Source of the DNA: Vulcanisaeta sp. JCM 16161
Lineage (GTDB): Archaea; Thermoproteota; Thermoprotei; Thermoproteales; Thermocladiaceae
Direction of reading: 5' to 3'
Length of the DNA stretch: 64,000 nt
Assembly (NCBI RefSeq): GCF_001316285.1
Contig: NZ_BBDO01000003.1
Location: forward strand, 124,001-188,000
Each line of letters starts with the position of its first letter. Position 1 is the stretch's first letter. Position numbers and translations under genes: made by a program. This document shows positions 41,463 to 51,742 of the stretch, in pieces. The notes beneath the pieces are model-generated. The model did not search any database. It saw only the letters and a list, made by a program, of their open reading frames with translations, and was not told the DNA's origin.

Positions 41463-41490
41463 ATATTTAAAATTTACTATCTCGAATATA

Positions 41491-41508
41491 GTATATACCT
41501 ATTACCAT
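41491..41508 (-). promoter_or_regulatory. Variant shared element at lysC
   Basis: Minus strand ATGGTAATAGGTATATAC: the ATGGTAAT half of the hisG/thrC element followed by a TATA-like GTATATAC, 29-36 bp before GTG 41462. Weaker match than at hisG and thrC. Confidence 0.35.
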
Positions 41509-41573
41509 GGTATAAATAGCAATAACAATATATAGAATTAGGAGTATAGATGTCATAGTTAATGCATTATTCC

Positions 41574-43138
41574 TCATTTACCTTTATAATTATAAATCAT
41601 AAGGATATAGTTAAGCCCGTCAACCAGGGCCTCAACACTAGCCGCAATTATACTCGTTGACACACCCACGGTTCTCCACCTAATCCCACCATCGCTGAAT
41701 TCCATGAGGACCCTAACCACGCTCTCCGTGCTCTTAACCTCACCGGGGAGTATGACCCTATAGTCGGTGAGCCTTACCTTATTAAGCTCGGGGAACAATC
41801 TCGAGGCGACGCTCCTCAATGCCATGTCAATCGCATGAACGGGCCCAACGCCCTCGGCAACGCCTAACTCCCCATTGACCTTTACCACGGCCACGTGCAT
41901 GTCATCATCACTAACCACCTTCCAGTAATCAATCCTTAACGGGTCCCTGAAGAGTCCCATCTCCCTGAGGGCTATGAGTATTGCCGATGCCGACGCCAGG
42001 TCGAAGCTATAACCCTTATTTTCAAGCTCCTTTATCCTCTCCAGTGCGCGTTTGAGCTCGGGTCATCCTTACTCACGTTAAGGCCAAGCTCTTTGAGGTG
42101 CACGAGTATGTTCGATGAGCCCGCGAGCTCCGAAACCACGAACCTCCTCGTATTACCGACAAGCTCGGGGTCAATATGTTCATACGCCCTAGTCACTTTA
42201 TATACACCGTCAACATGAAGGCCGGCCTTATGGGAGAAGGCGTAATCACCCACGTATGGTTGATACGGGTTAGGGTTCAACCCAGCGGCCTCATAGACAA
42301 ACCTGGACACGGCCTTTAACTTCTTAAGATCGTCAACGCCCCTAAGAACCCTAAAGCCGAGTTTAAGCACTAAATTCGGTATTATCTGGACTAGGTCGGC
42401 ATTACCCGTCCTCTCACCAAGCCCATTAATGGTTCCCTGAACATGGCGAGCGCCGGCTAGTACACCCATTACCGTATTAGCCACGGCGCACCCGGAGTCA
42501 TTATGCATGTGAACACCGACAGTAACCCTCAACTCCTTCACAGCCTTACCAGTTATTTCGTAAACCTCGTGAGGAAGCATGGCGCCGTTTGTGTCCGCGA
42601 GGACCACGGTATTAGCCCCAGCCTCCTCGGCAGTCTTAACAACCCTGAGCGCGTAGTCAGGGTCCTCCCTAAACCCCTGGTAGAAGTGCTCAGCGTCGAA
42701 AATCACCGTTAAGCCGTGATCCCTAAGGTAACGAATACTGTCATAGACCATGTCCAGGTTATCCTCAGGCTAACCCTAAGGACCTCCCTGACATGGAGAG
42801 TCCAGGACTTACCGACAAGAACCGCAACATCAACGCCAGAATCCAGTATAGCCGCCAGGTTAGGGTCGTCCTTGGCACTGACACCCTTTCTCCTAGTCAT
42901 ACCAAAGGCGGCCAGCTTGGCATGACTCAATGAATAATTCCTCATAGCCCTAAAGAACTCAGCGTCCTTAGGATTACTACCTGGCCAACCACCCTCGATA
43001 TAGTCGACGCCGAGGTCATCGAGCATGAGGGCAATCCTAACCTTATCATTAAGCGTGAACGAGACGCCGGTCATTTGGGCCCCATCCCTAAGTGTTGTGT
43101 CGAGAACCTCAACCCTCGTGGATTTCTACACCACCCAT
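41574..43138 (-). CDS. cimA: Citramalate synthase CimA
   Basis: Condenses pyruvate and acetyl-CoA to citramalate for isoleucine without threonine deaminase. VEVLDTTLRDGAQMTGVSFT, YIEGGWPGSNPKDAEFFRAM (typical of CimA, unlike LeuA), FDAEHFYQGFREDPDYAL, VGVHMHNDSGCAVANTVMGV, VQGTINGLGERTGNADL and YVGDYAFSHKAGLHVDGV. The C-terminal 130 residues form a LeuA-dimer regulatory domain (YRVILPGEVKSTESVVRV), the likely isoleucine feedback site. Breaks near 43110, 42765 and 42055. Start ATG 43138, leaderless. Confidence 0.92.
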
Positions 43139-43160
43139 ACCAAGCCTAGGTTATAGTAAG

Positions 43161-43179
43161 TATATATAAGCATTACTTC
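43161..43179 (-). promoter_or_regulatory. Shared TATA-linked element at cimA
   Basis: Minus strand GAAGTAATGCTTATATATA: GTAATGCTTATATA as at hisG. TTATATATA lies 23-31 bp before the cimA ATG. Confidence 0.5.
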
Positions 43180-43241
43180 ATAACAATAATATATTAAGTT
43201 TTACTTGATGAGCGTACAAAATTTAAATATACTCATTAGAT

Positions 43242-43768
43242 ATGGATACCGTGGGGTCCAGAGAACTTATTATCGAGGGCCCAGTGATTAAGGTTGGTGA
43301 TAACATAGACACTGACGTGATAATACCTGCCAGGTACCTCGTTTACACTGATCCATCAATACTCGCTAAGCATGCAATGGAGCCCTTAATACCTAATTTC
43401 TTCGAGAAGGCTAGTAAGGGCGTGGTCCTAGTCGCGGGCAGGGGCTTTGGAATGGGTTCAAGCCGTGAGCAGGCAGCGATTGCTTTAAAGGCGGCTGGCG
43501 TTAGGGCTGTGCTTGCTGAGTCCTTTGCCAGAATATTTTACAGGAACGCGATTAACAACGGCCTACCAGTGCTTGTGGTACCCGGCGTTAGTAAGGAGGT
43601 TAATGATGGCGACTTCGTGAGGGTTAACGTGAGCACTGGCGAGGTAGTTATTAATAACGGGCAGAGGTTACTGAGGCTAAACCAATAACGGGTATGGCCC
43701 TTGAAATACTAATTAGTGGTGGTCTGCTTGAGTATATTAAGTCACGTGGAGTGTCAGGTAATATTTAA
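43242..43768 (+). CDS. leuD: 3-isopropylmalate dehydratase small subunit LeuD
   Basis: Swivelling domain of the leucine-pathway aconitase. [71 protein letters not shown] base lost near 43675 gives a false stop; the corrected end [20 protein letters not shown] runs to TAA 43766-43768 (about 175 residues). AATTTAAATA lies about 20 bp upstream. Its partner leuC is 1.4 kb away on the other strand. Confidence 0.94.
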
Positions 43769-43902
43769 TCAGCTTCATTACGATGAGGGTTTTGTAAAAC
43801 TTTCAGCAAAGTCATTGATAAGGAAGTTAGCAAAACACTTAATAAATCGTTAAGAAATGGGCTGTTAATGGGTAATAATGGCTATATTGATGTCCAGGAC
43901 CT

Positions 43903-44667
43903 ATGGCGAAAAATCCTAGCTGGATTAACGAGCGAGGCATAGGCACCGTACGCATCAGTCTCGATAAGGGGAAAGCCATAACGTATAGGGCCTGGACCTA
44001 CGAGAAGAGGGAGTTATCCTTCAATAATGGAATGAGTGAGTTGAGGATTAAGGGTAAGGCACACGTAGAGTTAAGGGCGCCTGAGGAGTACATAAAGGGG
44101 TTGTGTGGGATTATCGTGGATTTTATGCGTAGTGAGGGACGTAAATACGACTTCGTAAGCCTAAGAGCACCGCTGGATGTAATTAAGCACTTCATACCAC
44201 CACCAAATGTATGTAAGTGTTCACTTGAGAACTCGTTGATGAGGGTTAGGGAGATTATTAATAATTCTACTGCTAATAAGGTGGTCCTCTTCCTTAGCAC
44301 AAGCGAGTTCTTAGCAGGGTCCGCGGATGTTGATGAATACGTGTTCACTGACGGTAATATAGTGATAAGGGATGATGTCATGATGTTTAGCGGTACTAAA
44401 GCCCATCATAACCTTCTCTACTCAATTGAAGTTCATGGCTCTACATGGTCAATAATTATTGAGGGGATTGTTGATGCCGAGCTATACATGTACGTACATG
44501 CACCTAGGGAGCTTTGGGATACGATAATTAATGGCATTAAGGAGGCAGTGGGTAATAGGGATGTCGAGATTATTAATGAGGATGAGGATTATGAGGAAGA
44601 CGGGGTTGAGGAGTTAAATGAGGAAGATGAGGATAGCAATTACGACTTTGTCATCGGTCCCAACTAA
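43903..44667 (+). CDS. Unknown protein with acidic tail
   Basis: 254 residues, intact, not recognised. The N-terminal 60 residues look beta-rich (GIGTVRISLDKGKAITYRAW). The middle has a Cys pair (NVCKCSLENS) and alternating hydrophobic strands (NKVVLFLSTSEFL, STWSIIIEGIVDAELYMYVH). The last 35 residues are strongly acidic (EDEDYEEDGVEELNEEDEDS). No signal peptide or membrane span. It stands alone between leuD and a convergent retropepsin-like gene, with 3-nt end-to-end overlap with the latter's extended frame. The ATG at 43903 is the only good start. Confidence 0.65.
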   Translation: MAKNPSWINERGIGTVRISLDKGKAITYRAWTYEKRELSFNNGMSELRIKGKAHVELRAPEEYIKGLCGIIVDFMRSEGRKYDFVSLRAPLDVIKHFIPPPNVCKCSLENSLMRVREIINNSTANKVVLFLSTSEFLAGSADVDEYVFTDGNIVIRDDVMMFSGTKAHHNLLYSIEVHGSTWSIIIEGIVDAELYMYVHAPRELWDTIINGIKEAVGNRDVEIINEDEDYEEDGVEELNEEDEDSNYDFVIGPN

Positions 44668-45086
44668 TCACCAATACTGAGGAGGCCCGAGTACCTAACC
44701 TTACTGGCGTCATCATCCACGAACCTCCGCTTACCACTACCCGCAGCCAGAATAACAATACCCAACTCCTATGATAACTTATCGTTAATTATCACCTCCT
44801 CCTCAATATGCGATATAACGGCATCACAGACAACATCGCGGGTCTCCCTATCGTCGGTTACCACGGTTATTTGCACTGAACTCGGTACAACGTACTCTCT
44901 GATAGGCCCACCAGCCGTTCCCAACTCAATTAAGTACGCATTATTTGGTGGTGGCCATAATGATAAGGCCCTAGCTAAATTAAGCGGTACCAGTACCTGG
45001 GGCTTCTCGGTCTCAAAGCCTGTATTAACGAGTGCCGTCGTGATTACCTCTCGCTCCTTCACCCTCAGCCTTACCCTTATCGCCAC
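44664..45086 (-). CDS. Retropepsin-like (clan AA) protein 2 with in-frame TAG
   Basis: Paralogue of 20861-21273: IRVRLRVKEREVITTALVNT then GFETEKPQVLVPLNLARAL, LSLWPPPNNA, GTAGGPIREYVVP and AVISHIEEEVIIND. The catalytic loop reads NTG instead of DTG. A TAG at 44769-44771 stops the frame after NDKLS, but the same frame continues ELGIVILAAGSGKRRFVDDD to TAG 44664, aligning with DELRITVESFGKGLWRFRDD of the first paralogue. So a nonsense codon, not an indel, splits it. Function unknown. Confidence 0.55.
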
Positions 45087-45177
45087 GGTTAATCACCCAT
45101 ATATGCCCAATCCTACCCTTAATCCTAGTGTTGTCCACAAAATCTATACTTAAAATTAATGGTTAATAAATCCTAAT

Positions 45178-46425
45178 TTACGTAAGGTACTTCCTGGGAT
45201 CAACAAATTTGCCATTTAATGCCGCAGCAGCGGCTACAGCCGCATTTGCCAGGTAAACCTTACCCTCCGGTGAGCCCATCCTGCCCCTAAAGTTTCTACT
45301 GCCCGTGGACACGGCCACCTCCCCAGGGCCGACGAGGCCAAAGTGCCCGCCGAGACATGGACCGCAGGTGCCGTACGTCACCACACAGCCTGCCCTCACT
45401 AGCGTGTCTATGTAACCTAGTTCCGAGGCCTTTATGTATATCTCGCGTGAAGCGGTATTACCACGCACCTACTCCTCGCCCTACCATTCCTCAGTATCTT
45501 GGCCGCAACCTCAATATCGCTAAGCCTACCATTTGTGCATGAACCTATGAACACGTAATCCACGTCCAAACCCTCAACCTCACTTATTGACTTAACATTA
45601 TCAACACTGTGCGGCGCGGCCACCAGTGGCTCTAACTTGCTCAATTCAACGTCATAACCATCAACATACCTGGCGTCTGGATCCGGCGTCACCGGCCTAA
45701 CCTCGACACCCCTCCTCTCCCTAATGTATCTTACAGTCTCACTATCCGCACGAACATGGCGGCGTCGAGCCCGAGCTCCACGCCCATGTTTGACACGGTG
45801 GCCCTATAATCCATTGGGAACACTCCTGGATCCTCGGTAAAGAACTCGGCGGACTTACCATTAAGCCCCTCAGCCTAAACACACTGAGTAGGTGTAATGC
45901 GACGTCCTTACCGTAAACCCCAGGGCCTGGCTTACCAAGTATTCTGATCCTAAATGGTTCAGGGACTACGAGCCAGGTCCTACCTGTTATCACTATGGCG
46001 GCTATGTCACTAGCCCCAAGCCCCTGGGCAAAGGCGCCCACTGCGCCAACCGTTGTTGTATGGCTATCAGCAGCCATAACCACCTGTCCAGGGAGTGCGT
46101 AATGATCAAGGAGCAATTGGTGCAGAATTCCATCACCAACATCATGGAAGAACTTAACGCCGGCAGTCTTCACAAACTTCCTAAGCCCAACCTGAATCTC
46201 AGCAGCCCTCTCCGTGGGTGGTGGAGCCAGGTGGTCAAAGGCTAGGACAAACCTGTTAACATCCCAAACCCTGACAATCCCCATCTTCTCCATAACCTCA
46301 ACCACATGATAACCTGTGAGGTCATGAAATGCCGCCAAATCAACATTTACTTCCACAACATCGCCAGGACTTACGGATTTACCTGATGCCCTGCTTAGTA
46401 TCTTCTCGGTCAGTGTTAGGCCCAT
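45178..46425 (-). CDS. leuC: 3-isopropylmalate dehydratase large subunit LeuC
   Basis: Aconitase family, [4Fe-4S]. [60 protein letters not shown]; cluster cysteines in [20 protein letters not shown] and [20 protein letters not shown]-terminal [20 protein letters not shown]. The frame is disturbed near 45860, 45755 and 45468. Corrected length about 418 residues. The small subunit is separate at 43242. Confidence 0.94.
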
Positions 46426-46556
46426 TAATTCCTAGAAATATATAGTGTTTATATGGTTTATCTCATAATACAGAGATTATGAATAATGCGTTACTATTTC
46501 GTAATTTTATTGCTTACTTCAAATAACGAATTAGGTAGATTAAGCCTAAACATTGA

Positions 46557-47531
46557 TTATGAGTGTGTGACTGAAACCCCTGAACTCATTGATAATCGCC
46601 ATAGGTAATTTAGGAATTCATCAACATCCCTCTCAAGCTCCTTTATTTCCTCATCAGTTATGTGGGACCACCTGGATTGAGCCTTAACAAACTCCTTCAG
46701 TGGCTTACGCAGTCTTCTATCCATATACATATCACTCGGTGGGTTTATGATTAACCTATCGTGGTCCCACTCGTATAGTGGGAAGTAGCCTGTTTCTGTG
46801 GCTAGCCTGGCTATCTCGATCATCTTCTCATCAGGGAATCCCCAACCTGGTGGGCATGGTGCTAGTACGTGTATGAAGGCTGGGCCCTCATTCAAGTAAC
46901 TTAATGCTTTCCTAACCTTATTAATTAAGTCAATTGGGTAAGCCACATTCGCGGTTGCTGCGTATGGTATGTGATGTGCGATCACGATGCTCATTATGTC
47001 CTTCTTTTTCTCTATCTTACCTCTAATGACCGTTCCAGCGGGCATTGTGGTAGTCTTCGCAAACTTAGGCGTTCCTCCGCTTCTTTGTATTCCCGTGTTC
47101 ATGTACGCCTCGTTGTCGTAGAGTACGTAGAGTACGCCGTGACCACGCTCAAGCATACCACTCAAGGACTGCAAACCAATATCATAAGTACCACCATCAC
47201 CAGCGATGGCTATAACCTTGGTATTCCTCTTCAATAGACCATTCCTATTCAAAGCCTTTATGGCCGCCTCAATACCCGCCGCAACGGCGCCCGCGTTCTC
47301 AAAGGCCACATGTATGTATGGGACTCCCCACGATGTGTATGGGTATATGGTAGTCGTAACCTCTAGACAGCCTGTGGGGTTTACAATTATTACATCAGGC
47401 CCCGACGCCTTAAGTATTAACCTAGCAGCCAGGGTGGCGCCGCAGGCCGGGCATGCAGTATGCCCTGGCGCAAAGTACTCCTCCCTGGGTATGTCGAGGA
47501 ATGACTTAACGAGCTTAACCTTAACTGACAT
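46557..47531 (-). CDS. porB: Pyruvate/2-oxoacid:ferredoxin oxidoreductase beta subunit
   Basis: 324 residues, intact. TPP-binding subunit: PGHTACPACGATLAARLILK (two cluster Cys), NPTGCLEVTTTIYPYTSWGV, and the TPP motif IAIAGDGGTYDIGLQSLSGM through YDNEAYMNTGIQRSGGTPKF. HVLAPCPPGWGFPDEKMIE holds a further cluster Cys. Last gene of porG-porD-porA-porB, overlapping porA by 11 nt. Confidence 0.94.
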   Translation of the reverse strand: MSVKVKLVKSFLDIPREEYFAPGHTACPACGATLAARLILKASGPDVIIVNPTGCLEVTTTIYPYTSWGVPYIHVAFENAGAVAAGIEAAIKALNRNGLLKRNTKVIAIAGDGGTYDIGLQSLSGMLERGHGVLYVLYDNEAYMNTGIQRSGGTPKFAKTTTMPAGTVIRGKIEKKKDIMSIVIAHHIPYAATANVAYPIDLINKVRKALSYLNEGPAFIHVLAPCPPGWGFPDEKMIEIARLATETGYFPLYEWDHDRLIINPPSDMYMDRRLRKPLKEFVKAQSRWSHITDEEIKELERDVDEFLNYLWRLSMSSGVSVTHS

Positions 47532-48748
47532 ATTCCCTCACCCCCATGTACACCGTGCTCCTTGCCAGGTTTGCTGGGTCCGATGCATTGATTATCCTTA
47601 TTAACTCATTAATGTCCTTCGAGAACACAGTCCTCTGCCCAAGCCCGTGAATCACGGAGATCACGGGCGTATCAATGCCCCGGGATTTCAATGCAGTCGC
47701 CACCTCGAGTGCCACCGGACCTCTATTGGTGCTCCTGGACTGACGGCCCTGTCGATTACGGCCACCGCCTTAACACCCTCAATAGCCCTCACCAAGTCAT
47801 CGGTTGGGAACGGCCTAAATAACCTAAGTCTCAGGGCGCCGGCCTTAATGCCGCTCTTCCTCGCCATGTCAACCGCCTTCTTCGTATTGCCCCATATGCC
47901 ACCGTATGTTATAATTACGTAGTCCGCATCATCTATCCTATACTCCTCAATCAGCCTATAATTCCTACCAAAGGTCTTGTTGAATTCGTCATGTACACCC
48001 TTAATTACGTCCATTGAGTTATGCATCGCGTCAATCACTTGATACTTAATTTCATAATACCACTCGGGTATTGCCATGACACCCATGGTTATGGGCCTCC
48101 TACTATCTAGTATTGGTCTATTGATCCTCTTCGGTGCAAAGCTTCTTATGGCATCTAAATCGTATAATTCCACTGGTTCTGTGGTATGGCTCATTAGGAA
48201 TCCGTCATATGCCACCATGACGGGCAGCAGGACCCTGCCGTCCTCGGCAATCCTATAGGCCATTATTATCGAATCATAAACCTCCTGAGCAGACGAAGCA
48301 ATCAACACAACCCAACCGGTGTCCCTAACGGCTGCCAGGTCCTGGTAATCACCATGAATGCATATTGGTGCTGAGGCAGCCCTTGTGGCAAGGGCCATGA
48401 CTATTGGAAGCCTGAGCCTGAGGCTATGTAGAGTAGTTCGAACATGTAGAATAGCCCCTGGCTTGAGGTTGCTGTGAATGTCCTTGCGCCGGCGGCCGAG
48501 GCGCCTATCAACGCTGACATGGCACTGTGCTCCGACTCAACCGGTATGTACTCAGCGAGCATTTCACCGTTTACTACGAAATCCGCTATCTTCTCGACGG
48601 CAGGGGTTTGCGGCGTTATTGGGTATGCCGCTACCACGTCGACCTCCGCATCCTTAGCGGCATAAGCCGCCGCGTGATTAGACGTTATGGCAATCCTATC
48701 CCTAACAATACCCTTCTTAATCTTTGGCTCAGCGGTTACCAGGCTCAT
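47521..48748 (-). CDS. porA: Pyruvate/2-oxoacid:ferredoxin oxidoreductase alpha subunit
   Basis: Pyrimidine-domain subunit. [59 protein letters not shown], then [20 protein letters not shown] and [18 protein letters not shown]. The end is [11 protein letters not shown] and [13 protein letters not shown]. Bases lost near 48405 and 47730; corrected length about 409 residues. Overlaps porD by 4 nt. Confidence 0.94.
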
Positions 48749-49097
48749 TCCTCAACACCCTCTGGCACCATCCTTATCGCCTTTGTTGGGCATTCGTGGG
48801 CGCAGATTCCGCAGCCCTTGCAGTGGTCATAGTCAATTTCATACGTAATGTCATACCTCCTGCCGTCCTTTGTGACGTATGGTTTATCGAGCTCGAGTAT
48901 AGCGGGCTCCGGGCAATAAACCCAGCAGGTCCTGCACCTAATGCAGGCATCCTGATCAATGACCGGCCTCTCAGTCCTCCAAGAACCAGTATTGTTCTTA
49001 GCAGTGCTCATCGGCTCTATTACGTAACCACCGATGGCAGGTAACTCCCTCCAGCCCAGTAACTTAACGGCCTTTGGAGCCAGGCACCTGAACTCAT
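48745..49097 (-). CDS. porD: Pyruvate/2-oxoacid:ferredoxin oxidoreductase delta subunit (ferredoxin)
   Basis: Two [4Fe-4S] clusters: [16 protein letters not shown] and [27 protein letters not shown] precedes, as in the family. The ATG at 49011 would cut off [14 protein letters not shown], which the family has. The real start is probably ATG 49097, overlapping the porG stop (ATGA), with one base lost in the first codons. About 117 residues. Confidence 0.88.
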
Positions 49098-49660
49098 TTA
49101 ATCACCCTCGCCTCGTTATACGCCACCCTAACCAACTCCGCATTTAACTTGCCCAATCTACCACTGAATATCCTCAAAACCGCATCAGCTACGTCATCAA
49201 CCGTTAAGGCATCAAAGACCTTCAGTAATGCGCCGAGCATTGCCGTATTAACTATAGCCCTGCCCAAGTACTTAGTTGATAAATCATACGCATTTATATG
49301 AATTATCCCGCCATTGAACCCCCTTAAGTACGGCTCGACTGTTTCATAACGCCTTGAATTTATGACTATGTAATCCCGCGTTCTCTCGGGTATTTCCGGG
49401 TTGACTCTCAGCAGGTCTGGACCGAAGACTACGGATATATTAGGCCTTTCTATGGGTTCTCTAACCTCTATCGGCTCAGTGGATATTGCTAAGTACGACC
49501 TAACGGGTGCGCCCCTCCTTTCCGGCCCAAACTCTGGGTATGCCAGTGCGTACAATCCCTTACTCACAGCGGCCAACGCCATTATCTGCGCGGCGGTTAC
49601 GGCGCCCTGCCCACCTCTACCGAAGAATATTATTTCATATTCATAACCTTCACCTGCCAT
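49094..49660 (-). CDS. porG: Pyruvate/2-oxoacid:ferredoxin oxidoreductase gamma subunit
   Basis: 188 residues, intact. EIIFFGRGGQGAVTAAQIMA, YPEFGPERRGAPVRSYLAIS and NTAMLGALLKVFDALTV. First gene of the por operon; CTTAAAAAT or TTTATAAC upstream (49680-49715) is the likely TATA. Confidence 0.93.
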   Translation of the reverse strand: MAGEGYEYEIIFFGRGGQGAVTAAQIMALAAVSKGLYALAYPEFGPERRGAPVRSYLAISTEPIEVREPIERPNISVVFGPDLLRVNPEIPERTRDYIVINSRRYETVEPYLRGFNGGIIHINAYDLSTKYLGRAIVNTAMLGALLKVFDALTVDDVADAVLRIFSGRLGKLNAELVRVAYNEARVIK

Positions 49661-49802
49661 ACCAAGTCTTCATTGAATGTGATTAGTTATAAACAATTTT
49701 ACAAATTTTTAAGTATTTATAATAATGAAATTAGTCCGTTGTAGAAAATCCTTGATACAATTAATGATGCCGTGATTGCGACATATAAGGAGACTGTTTC
49801 GG

Positions 49803-50952
49803 TCATCCCCTCTCATTAATTGGTAAGTACCTCAGGTCGCGTGGACCCACGTAGTACTCCATGAGCCTTATCAATCTACCCCCCACACTCCAATACTCAA
49901 GCACGTGAGCCACCCAGCCAACTATCCTGGCCAATGCGAAGTTAGCTGGGTTATACTCCATTGGAAAGCCTAGCATGTAGTAAATCAGGGATGCGTAGAG
50001 ATCGGTATTGGCATGTACACCCTTATGTCCCAGATGCCTCTCAACCGCATCCTCAAGCGCCCTAGCCGTCTCAAATAGTTTAAGGTAATCACCGCCCTTA
50101 CTCACCGCTAACCTCCTGGCCAGGTCCTTTAGATAAACCGTCCTTGGATCCGCGAACCTCTTATACACTCTATGCCCAAACCCTATTATCTTCTCACCCC
50201 TCCTTACCTTATCAATTACGTACTCCTCCGCGCGGCTCGGATCACCAACCTCAATTATTGTCTTCAGGGCCTCGAAATTAGCACCACCATGCAACGGGCC
50301 CTTTAGACTTGAGAGGGCGGCCACAATCACTGAGTATATGTCGGTTAATGTGGATGCCACAGTAACGGCAGTGAATGAGGAGTTATTCATACCATGCTCC
50401 ATGTAGGTTATGAACATGGTCTCCAAAGCCCTAAGCTCCTCATCACCGGGTTCCCTGCTGAAAAACATGTAGTAATAATTAGCCACATGGCTTAGGTCCG
50501 TCCTCGGCCTCGGTGCTGAGCCATCCGTGGTCAATCTATGGTATGTCGCAACGATGGTCGGCGCCATGGCTATTAGCCTGGTTGCCTTAACCTCTTCATT
50601 GGGCCCCCTAGCCGTGGCCTCCCTATCAAGGACGCCAGATAATCGATGCTTAGTCTAAGTACGTCGATTGGCCTAAGGCCACTGGGTAAACCTCTAAGGA
50701 ATGCCAGCAATTCCTTAGGTAATTCCCTATTCGATGCTAATTCACTAGTGAACTCCCTCAACTCCGCCGTGCTCGGTAGTTTACCCCTAAGTATTAAGTA
50801 TGCGGTCTCCTCAAACGTGGATTTAAGGGCTAGCTCGCTCAGTTCATAACCCTATAGTATATCTTGGCATTGTCAAGGTCTATTAGGCATATGCTGCTTT
50901 CCTTAACATAAACACCCTCCAATCCCCACTTAATCTCGGGCTTGAGGGTCAT
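49803..50952 (-). CDS. gltA: Citrate synthase
   Basis: Type II-like archaeal citrate synthase, about 384 residues. LKPEIKWGLEGVYVKESSIC, ETAYLILRGKLPSTAELREF, then HGMNNSSFTAVTVASTLTDI, the catalytic His in LKGPLHGGANFEALK, IGFGHRVYKRFADPRTVYLK, and GVHANTDLYASLIYYMLGFP. Breaks near 50850, 50600 and 50570. A 2-methylcitrate synthase cannot be excluded from sequence alone. Confidence 0.9.
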
Positions 50953-51021
50953 GAAGTTCCATATAGAGGTATAGTCTTTATTGATAAAATTTGTTTATTT
51001 TTAATAATGATAAACACGGCA

Positions 51022-51330
51022 TTACCTGTCTCTTCGTTGCTCAATTATTATCTTTGATCTAACGAACCTAATTACATTGGGTATTCTAATCTCGTTTGGG
51101 CAGTTTTCCTGGCATAGGCCACAACCCATGCATAGCCACACAACCTTACGCACCCAGTCATTTATTATTCCCAGGTTCGCCAACTTCATTACTAACCTCG
51201 TGTTTAACCCGAACTCGGACATCGGGCAAACCGTGGTGCATGTACCACATTGGTAACATAATGATGCCGTGGGCTCGAACTTAAGCAATTCCTCCTTAAG
51301 TGTGGGGTTAGCCACGGCCATGTCCATCAC
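51022..51330 (-). CDS. hdrC: Heterodisulfide reductase subunit C-like ferredoxin
   Basis: 102 residues, intact. Two cluster motifs CYQCGTCTTVCPMSEFGLN and CMGCGLCQENCPNEI with the HdrC spacing. Overlaps mvhD by 4 nt. There is no hdrB (the CCG-domain catalytic subunit) beside it, so the electron acceptor is unknown. Confidence 0.85.
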   Translation of the reverse strand: MMDMAVANPTLKEELLKFEPTASLCYQCGTCTTVCPMSEFGLNTRLVMKLANLGIINDWVRKVVWLCMGCGLCQENCPNEIRIPNVIRFVRSKIIIEQRRDR

Positions 51331-51742
51331 CTCAATTGCTTAATTTTCTGCTTCGTCATTTCGATCTCCTCCTTAGTCACGGTCTCGACAATCCTCCTCG
51401 CCTCATTGGCGGCTTCTATGAAGTCCTTAACGTCTGGTGCGCCGAATAGTCTTAGTTGGAATCTTTCTTCTCTCACGCCTATGTTTTTTAGTCTCTTTTT
51501 CCAGTTTTCGAACCTTCTCACGGTGTTGTAGTTGGCCGTTATGTAGTGGCAGTCACCAAGCTACAGCCAGTCACGAAGACACCGGCAGCACCAAGCTCGA
51601 AAGCACGCTTAACATGTCTCCAGTTAAGCCTTGAGCTGCATGGCAACCTAATAATCCTGATGTGTGGTGGGTACTGAAGCTTCAGTATCCCCGTGTTATC
51701 AGCTGCATAGTATGAGCAGTATGCGCACGTGAACATTATCAC
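51327..51742 (-). CDS. mvhD: MvhD/FlpD-type iron-sulfur electron-transfer protein
   Basis: About 138 residues after restoring one base near 51540. FTCAYCSYYAADNTGILKLQ, IIRLPCSSRLNWRHVKRAF, AGVFVTGCSL, CHYITANYNTVRRFE, then ERFQLRLFGAPDVKDFIEAA. The four-Cys pattern binds a [2Fe-2S] centre in MvhD, which carries electrons between HdrA and a hydrogenase or formate dehydrogenase; no such partner is present in the window. 4-nt overlaps on both sides. Confidence 0.85.

Noticed and set aside
44664..45086. Pyrrolysine or selenocysteine read-through at the in-frame stops
   Set aside because: The residues at these positions in the paralogue or family are ordinary, and no SECIS-like or Pyl context is visible; point error or mutation is simpler.
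47206..47604. Open frame antisense to porB
   Set aside because: Covers the conserved TPP-binding gene on the other strand; no family resemblance.
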